The translations under genes and the position numbers were made by a program. The notes beneath the pieces were generated by a model. The model searched no databases. It was not told the DNA's origin and saw only the letters and a program-made list of their open reading frames with translations. From Cristatella mucedo (taxonomy: Eukaryota > Bryozoa > Phylactolaemata > Cristatellidae), in NCBI GenBank assembly GCA_009760855.2, contig WPIO01000004.1, positions 12,724,501 through 12,788,500 of the forward strand: a DNA stretch of 64,000 bases, written 5' to 3'. Shown in pieces: positions 59,035 to 64,000 of the stretch. Every line of letters begins with the position of its first letter. The first letter of the stretch is position 1.

Positions 59035-59351
59035 TCATAACTTAACCTTTTGTCGTAGCCTTTGGCACAGCGAATGCAGTGGCAACTCAAAGTGGCTTGG
59101 CACAGCACGACGGCAGTTGGATTCAAAAAAAGAAAACAGGGGAAACCACACCCGTGTGCGCATACGATCATGCATGAGCAGAGGCTGATTGTCGGCGAGC
59201 GTGTGGTAGTACTGGAACAGTCGCATGGTAATATAGAACGCAATAAATACGTCGATCGAGTAGTGCTCATGGGCTGCCAATATAAAGAAAATACCGAAAA
59301 GGCTCATGATCCACGTGGCAGTGTGTAGATAGTACCAGTGCCTCGGCGTAT
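59035..59351 (-). CDS. SAMD8: Last coding exon of a SAMD8/SMSr-type sphingomyelin-synthase-family enzyme
   Basis: SAMD8 (SMSr) is a multi-pass ER membrane enzyme that makes ceramide phosphoethanolamine and acts in ceramide control. The exon reads from a TTTGCAG acceptor at 59352 to a TGA at 59035 and gives about 105 residues. It contains [15 protein letters not shown] and then [19 protein letters not shown], which is nearly identical to the vertebrate SAMD8 segment. The H-x3-D pair in HYSID supplies two of the three residues of the family's His-His-Asp catalytic triad. Hydrophobic stretches match the last two membrane helices, followed by a cytosolic tail ([14 protein letters not shown]). The exon needs one base from the preceding exon. 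A weak candidate carrying a GHT motif lies near 59465-59505 but is four residues short of the family spacing. The SAM domain and earlier helices were not found in the remaining 4.6 kb to the right edge. Confidence 0.88.
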
Positions 59352-59399
59352 CTGCAAACCATGAAATGAGAAGACTACGAGAATTGTCAGCAGCCGGCA

Positions 59400-61600
59400 C
59401 GGTATAGCCTCAATTCAGTACAGTTCCCTTCATTAAACGAAAGTCACTAACGCTGGAGCTGTACGAACCGTAGCCACAATGATAATCAGAGTATGACCAG
59501 CTTTCTATGTGAGGTGCAAAAAACACAGGTGTGTAGCGGTTGGCTTTAATGCACCAACAGTCAACAGCCAGCACTGTTTACTAAGTGCTGGGCTCAAATC
59601 AGGCCATTTGAGTTTAGATATATACTATACCAAATGATTTCAAACTCCCTTTATATGGGTTTTTCTATAGTAATCACCTCTCAACTGAATTTATTGTTTC
59701 TTAAATTATGCAATTCTACTTTTGGAGGTACTTCCTGATGTGGCACAGGTGGATAAGAAGGCCTGTGTTTGAATAAACGCGGCACCAAAACAAAAATGCC
59801 TGGGATTACTTTAAAAGTGTCAGTTTGAATGTTTCTGTATCGTGCACTACTCAAAAGTTGGAAGCAATAATGCAACTTGACGACAAACTCAGCAGCAGTG
59901 CAGTGCAGTCCTTTAACTTTTCGATTACAGCAAATTTATCTGTTCTTGCCATATGCATTGTGTGAGCATCCACTTTAGCAGCGATTGCTTCACCTGCAGC
60001 GGGAGTTCAAAATCAAGTGGACGAAGCGCTTTCTCTTTTCGCCCACAATTACGTGTGAGAAGAAACTCTTTTGAGCACCATGTCTTCGTAGCCACTGAAA
60101 CTAATCGATAGTGCCTGCGAATGTCCTCCTAGTTGGTTACTCGTTAATCGCACATCTACGTCTGAAAATGTCCCAACCCCTTAAAGGCCGAGGAGACATG
60201 ACAACGTGCATTGCCACGCACCTACTGCATCGGTGTAACGGGCAGTAACAACACAGCTTCAACCTTGAGTGCTGCCGTGGTAATGAAAGTTTGCCCTAGC
60301 ACACAATTGCACGGATATGGATTATTATGAATCGGTACAATGTGAACTCTGCATCGGCCTTATGCCTTCAGACGGTGCCTTCAATCCACTTGCTTTCGCG
60401 ACAAGTGGCTTTCCTATCGGGAAGCAAAATCAAATGCTGCTGCAGCCTAGGAAGCCAGATTGCTGCCGTGGCTACACGCAGCATCCGCTGGGAACTAGCT
60501 TGGGATGACCGTATACAGAGGTATACTCTGTAAACAGCTCTTCGATAGCCTTCTCTGGAGGGAATTGCACGGCCACGGCAATAGCTGCCGTTTCCCTAGC
60601 TACAACTGCTCTGTGCCTCCTACTCAGCCACGCCCACAGCAATGCGACAACAGCCGGGGCCTCTCAGCTGTCAGCAAAGCACAGGTCCGGTATTCGAACA
60701 GACCGAGCTGATGATAGCAAACCGGGGCTGCAAAGTGCGTAGACTTTGTTGGACAGCCGTGAACTCGGCCCCGGAGCACCTACTACACGAGCAGCTTGCG
60801 TCGACGGCTGCTTTGCCAGCACTCACACAACAGGCATGCACATAAATGCCTCTCAAGCCGAGGGTGCACGGCCGACTCAGCGATTCCTGATTGCCCCTCC
60901 CTCCCCCGATCCGTGTGGCTACGTGCGAAGAATCATTCCGATCCCGAAGCGATTTGGCACAGCCTACTGCTGCACCGTGGGACAGTTTCTTCACCACAGC
61001 AGGTGCGCACTGACGTCGTCTGGGTTATTTCAGGCCCATAGATATAAACACGAGAGACCCGGCAACCACCATCCAACTAAAAATTTGGCAAGTGCACCAC
61101 CTTATGTGGAGCGGCGGTCTGCCACCCTCGGTGTGCTGGTGACGCCTAATCGTTGCTCTCTACGAAGTTCCACGAGAGCTAATTAAAGATACATATGGGT
61201 GAACGAAAATGGGCCTTACAGCTTAGAGAGTTCGTTCATACACAAGTGTGTTCATACATCAGCAGTGGTGCTGGCACTGTCTCGTCACTATTTTTGTTTT
61301 AAGCGTCGGTCTCAACCGACGAGTGGTTACACAGCTTGGCTGGTCGTGACGATTTTACTCGATTAAGCAGAAGCATGGTCTACATTGTCGCAGGGTAGGC
61401 AAGGCACAGGGTTCTATATTGCCTATAGTTATATCTCGAACACGGTTCAGCATGACTTTGGTCGTTAGGGAATCGGCTGCAGGAAAGTCTGCCATGTAAC
61501 CTTGACTTTATTCCTATCCCACCAATGCCACCGATTAAAGAACACTCTTAATCATTACTCATTAGACTGCAATGGGCCTTACGCTAAGTCAATTGCATTA
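59400..61600. other. Unassigned region upstream of the SAMD8-like last exon
   Basis: The next upstream exon or exons of the minus-strand SAMD8-like gene should lie here or beyond. No SAM domain or earlier membrane helix could be read with confidence. Confidence 0.4.
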
Positions 61601-61639
61601 ATATAAATAATAATAAATCATCGCATTAATATAAATAAT

Positions 61640-61780
61640 AATAAATCATACATTTTTTATAATGCCCACGAAGAACTCAAATCTCTTTCTAGGCACTTTA
61701 GATTTGCTGGATAAAGGAAGCATGCTCGAATGGTTAGTGGTAGCACGCTCAATGAACAACAGGAAAAGGCTACCAGTAGG
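61640..61780 (-). mobile_element. LINE family A 3' tail remnant
   Basis: The region aactcaaatctctttctagg and the following atttgctggataaaggaagc match the family A 3' end, next to an ATAAATAATAA-rich tail that is partly duplicated (61597-61646). Confidence 0.65.
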
Positions 61781-62394
61781 ATACATAAGTCTAGGCAAAC
61801 GCACTGTATGCACCACTAATGCCAGTGTGACGCCAAATTCGACAGATGAGGTAAGAACGGCAGGTGAGAGGCACACAAGGCTACGTGAGCCTGATTAGGG
61901 CATACAGCTGTGGTTCAAAAGCAAAGCCAGGCTCCAGCAAATACCAACTGCATCACGGAGGCCAGTTTTCAGAAAATGCAGAGGCGGCCAGCCTACAGCT
62001 GCATATACATCTCTGGCCAAAACACTACTTTGAATTAGAAATGTGGTCCACTCGCTGTGCAGCTGGCTCGACCGTAGCTAACTCTTCCCTACGAGTGGCA
62101 GGTTACCACACTAACAGCAAGCTACTACTTTATATGCAAGTTATACATCGACCGGATTCCGGCTGTTCACAGGAATTCGATAAATGAGAGTCAAGATTTA
62201 CATCGGGTCGGCAGGCAGGCAGGCAGCTTGCCTGCAATTAGGATACAACCCAAGCTGTTGGCTAGCAAAGTGCTTACGTGGTCTTCTGGACCCACGTTCT
62301 TACTGGTACTGTATGTGAAGCTACAACATGCTAACAGAACTCGTCTCCCACGACAGCAGCCATCTTCACAGGACTGTGAGAAATTAACTCGACA

Positions 62395-62555
62395 GAGGAA
62401 AGAAGGTTGTCTGATTCGTCAGCCTCATTTGTATAGCAGCATGAGCCTTCACTGCTATCACCACCGCTTACAGTGAGCAATAGAAGATCGCTCACCGCAG
62501 GACTCGAACCCACGACTTGGGTCGTGAAGAACGACCACCTTACCTTCTAGGCAAA
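62395..62555 (-). mobile_element. tRNA-derived SINE, type 2
   Basis: The B-box region (caggactcgaacccacgac) and the sequence gagccttcactgctatcacc match the family. The copy abuts the 3' end of a family B LINE fragment on the same strand. Confidence 0.75.
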
Positions 62556-62574
62556 GACCCGGGGGTGGCCTACA

Positions 62575-62795
62575 CTCACCACAGCTCCCTGTGATGTCAT
62601 GTAATGTATCTCCGTCTGTAACTCCACAAGTCATAAAGACCATGTGGATTTTACGCAGGAGAGTTTTGCATAGCGCACTCACAGCCTAAGCGGCTTTCGG
62701 TACGCATTCGGTAGCCAACAGACTTCGTCTTGCGCAACAAAGAGAAAGTGGGAAGCATAGCAGAGTCAGGAGAGCATTTCAAATAAGTCGCCTCA
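62575..62795 (-). mobile_element. LINE family B 3' end
   Basis: The minus strand reads the family B 3' coding end and UTR (complement of ctttcggtacgcattcggta and atctccgtctgtaactccac). It is 5' truncated near 62790. Confidence 0.85.
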
Positions 62796-63229
62796 GATCA
62801 CTGGCTGCTTACAGAGCAATTTGCAAAGAGGGTTCACAGTACAGTACGCATCCACCCCACTATTAGCTGTATCAGCTAATCCCGATACTCACAGCACCTA
62901 ATTAGCACTCAAAGCAACTGCATCATTGTCATACAATAGCTTTATATTTGCTGGTACCAAGTCCTGCTGCTCCGAAGGCGCACCACCAGACCTGCCTCTT
63001 CACAAACGAATTGTCACGCGACATTACCCCCCCCCCCCCCCCCCCCCGCAGCCCAGGTGGCAACCAGTGCAGCTAAAGCTAGATTGCAGACGACCGATAG
63101 TAACTAGGCCCTGTATCGCAGGATATGGACTAGCAGAATAAAGGTCATTTTGGACAATAAGTCTTTGTAAGCTTGACACACATATCCACACCCACCAGTC
63201 GTCTTCCTAATTTCCACTCACTCTTCTGA

Positions 63230-63540
63230 CTCAAGTCATTTGGCTGTACCTTTGATCAATCTCAAATCCTTTGCAGATCGTGCCTCAAGTTCGTAGCTCT
63301 CGAAGCCTGAAATTCGCCCCTAACTGAAGTAATGACATCTCCTGACCTAACATTTAAAAAGAAGCTACAATGCACATGTTCTTCAAAGCATTTAGCTGAC
63401 TCATGTAACTTATCCTTTGTGTGCTTATGCGTGCTGTGACAGTGGTTAACACTGACCGATTGACATGATTCCTTTACAGCAAATGCCTAGAAAGAGATCT
63501 AGTTATCTCAGGGTGCTACACAATGTCTTATTAATTTTAA
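63230..63540 (+). mobile_element. LINE family A 3' end, decayed
   Basis: It has the C-terminal coding remnant (caatctcaaatcctttgcag), the UTR (gtgcttatgcgtgctg) and the stem-loop (gcctagaaagagatctagtt), ending in an A/T-rich tail. Confidence 0.75.
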
Positions 63541-63840
63541 ATCAGCGAAAGCTAATAACAGCAGCAAAGCGCATGCACCGGCCTGTGCTGACATGCATCA
63601 AGTAAGCCCTGCTCAATGCTCACATTCAGTTATAAACATGTTCAGCATTGTGGCTATGACCGTGTGTCCGCTGAACATGTAATCTCCGCACGTTCGGACT
63701 CCCTGGAGTGACATGCCCATACCGCTCCATATGACATACGCCCTCTCGAGCTTGTCCCCAAGCGTGCCGAAGTGCTACAACCGAAAATGCAATCGGGCGC
63801 TGGCGAACGCATGACATGCACAGCTGATCTGCAAGCACGA

Positions 63841-63905
63841 CGTAAAGTGCGTAGAGTGCCTAGAAAGAGATTTAAGTTCTCCGAGGGTGCCACACGACTG
63901 TATTG
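63841..63905 (+). mobile_element. LINE family A 3' stem-loop remnant
   Basis: The segment gtgcctagaaagagatttaa and the following gttctccgagggtgcca match the family A stem-loop only. Confidence 0.6.
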
Positions 63906-64000
63906 CCAGCGACTGGCTAGTGACTTACGTGGGGCTTGCAATCGAGATGAATCCCGGGAACCGAGAGTGAAGTGATCAGCATCGTAACGCAGCGAAGAAG

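Overview
This is eukaryotic nuclear DNA from an invertebrate animal. Protein-coding regions are split into many small exons with GT-AG (and a few GC-AG) introns. The introns and spacers are filled with non-LTR retrotransposons, tRNA-derived SINEs, solo LTRs, Tc1-like DNA transposons and simple repeats. The recognisable proteins are animal ubiquitin-pathway and sphingolipid proteins. I cannot name the phylum from the sequence alone.

Layout. (1) Bases 588 to 35311, minus strand: CAND1, the cullin exchange factor. Twenty-five coding exons join in frame into 920 codons, starting at the ATG at 35311. Roughly the last quarter of the protein lies beyond the left edge. Its introns hold two families of CR1-like LINEs (A and B), two tRNA-derived SINE families, Tc1-like elements and tandem duplications. 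(2) Bases 35450 to 47200: a retroelement-rich spacer. It has a possible divergent exon next to the CAND1 start, two tRNA-SINEs (one split by a 420-bp solo LTR), the most complete family A LINE (about 38121 to 41560, itself carrying a 303-bp solo LTR), a family B LINE and a decayed family A copy. (3) Bases 47350 to 54341, plus strand, GC-rich: a TNIP/ABIN-family gene of 11 recognisable exons (about 599 codons). It has the AHD1-like motif and the UBAN ubiquitin-binding coiled coil, followed by a RanBP2/NZF-type zinc finger that vertebrate TNIPs, as far as I know, lack. (4) Bases 55580 to 58500: more LINE and SINE debris. (5) Bases 59035 to 59351, minus strand: the last coding exon of a SAMD8/SMSr-type ceramide phosphoethanolamine synthase, whose upstream exons I could not place. 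(6) Bases 59400 to 64000: mostly unassigned, with SINE and LINE tails.

The three host genes do not form an operon. CAND1 (SCF/cullin exchange) and the TNIP-like protein (ubiquitin-chain reading in NF-kB-type signalling) both belong to ubiquitin biology, but their proximity is probably incidental. The most notable points are the UBAN plus NZF architecture, the in-frame heptad expansion in the same gene, frame-proven GC-AG introns, and a tRNA-SINE that carries the same 3' stem-loop as LINE family A. Also notable are nested insertions with visible target-site duplications, a tail-to-tail Tc1-like palindrome, and a LINE whose two pieces flank CAND1 exons 2 and 3.
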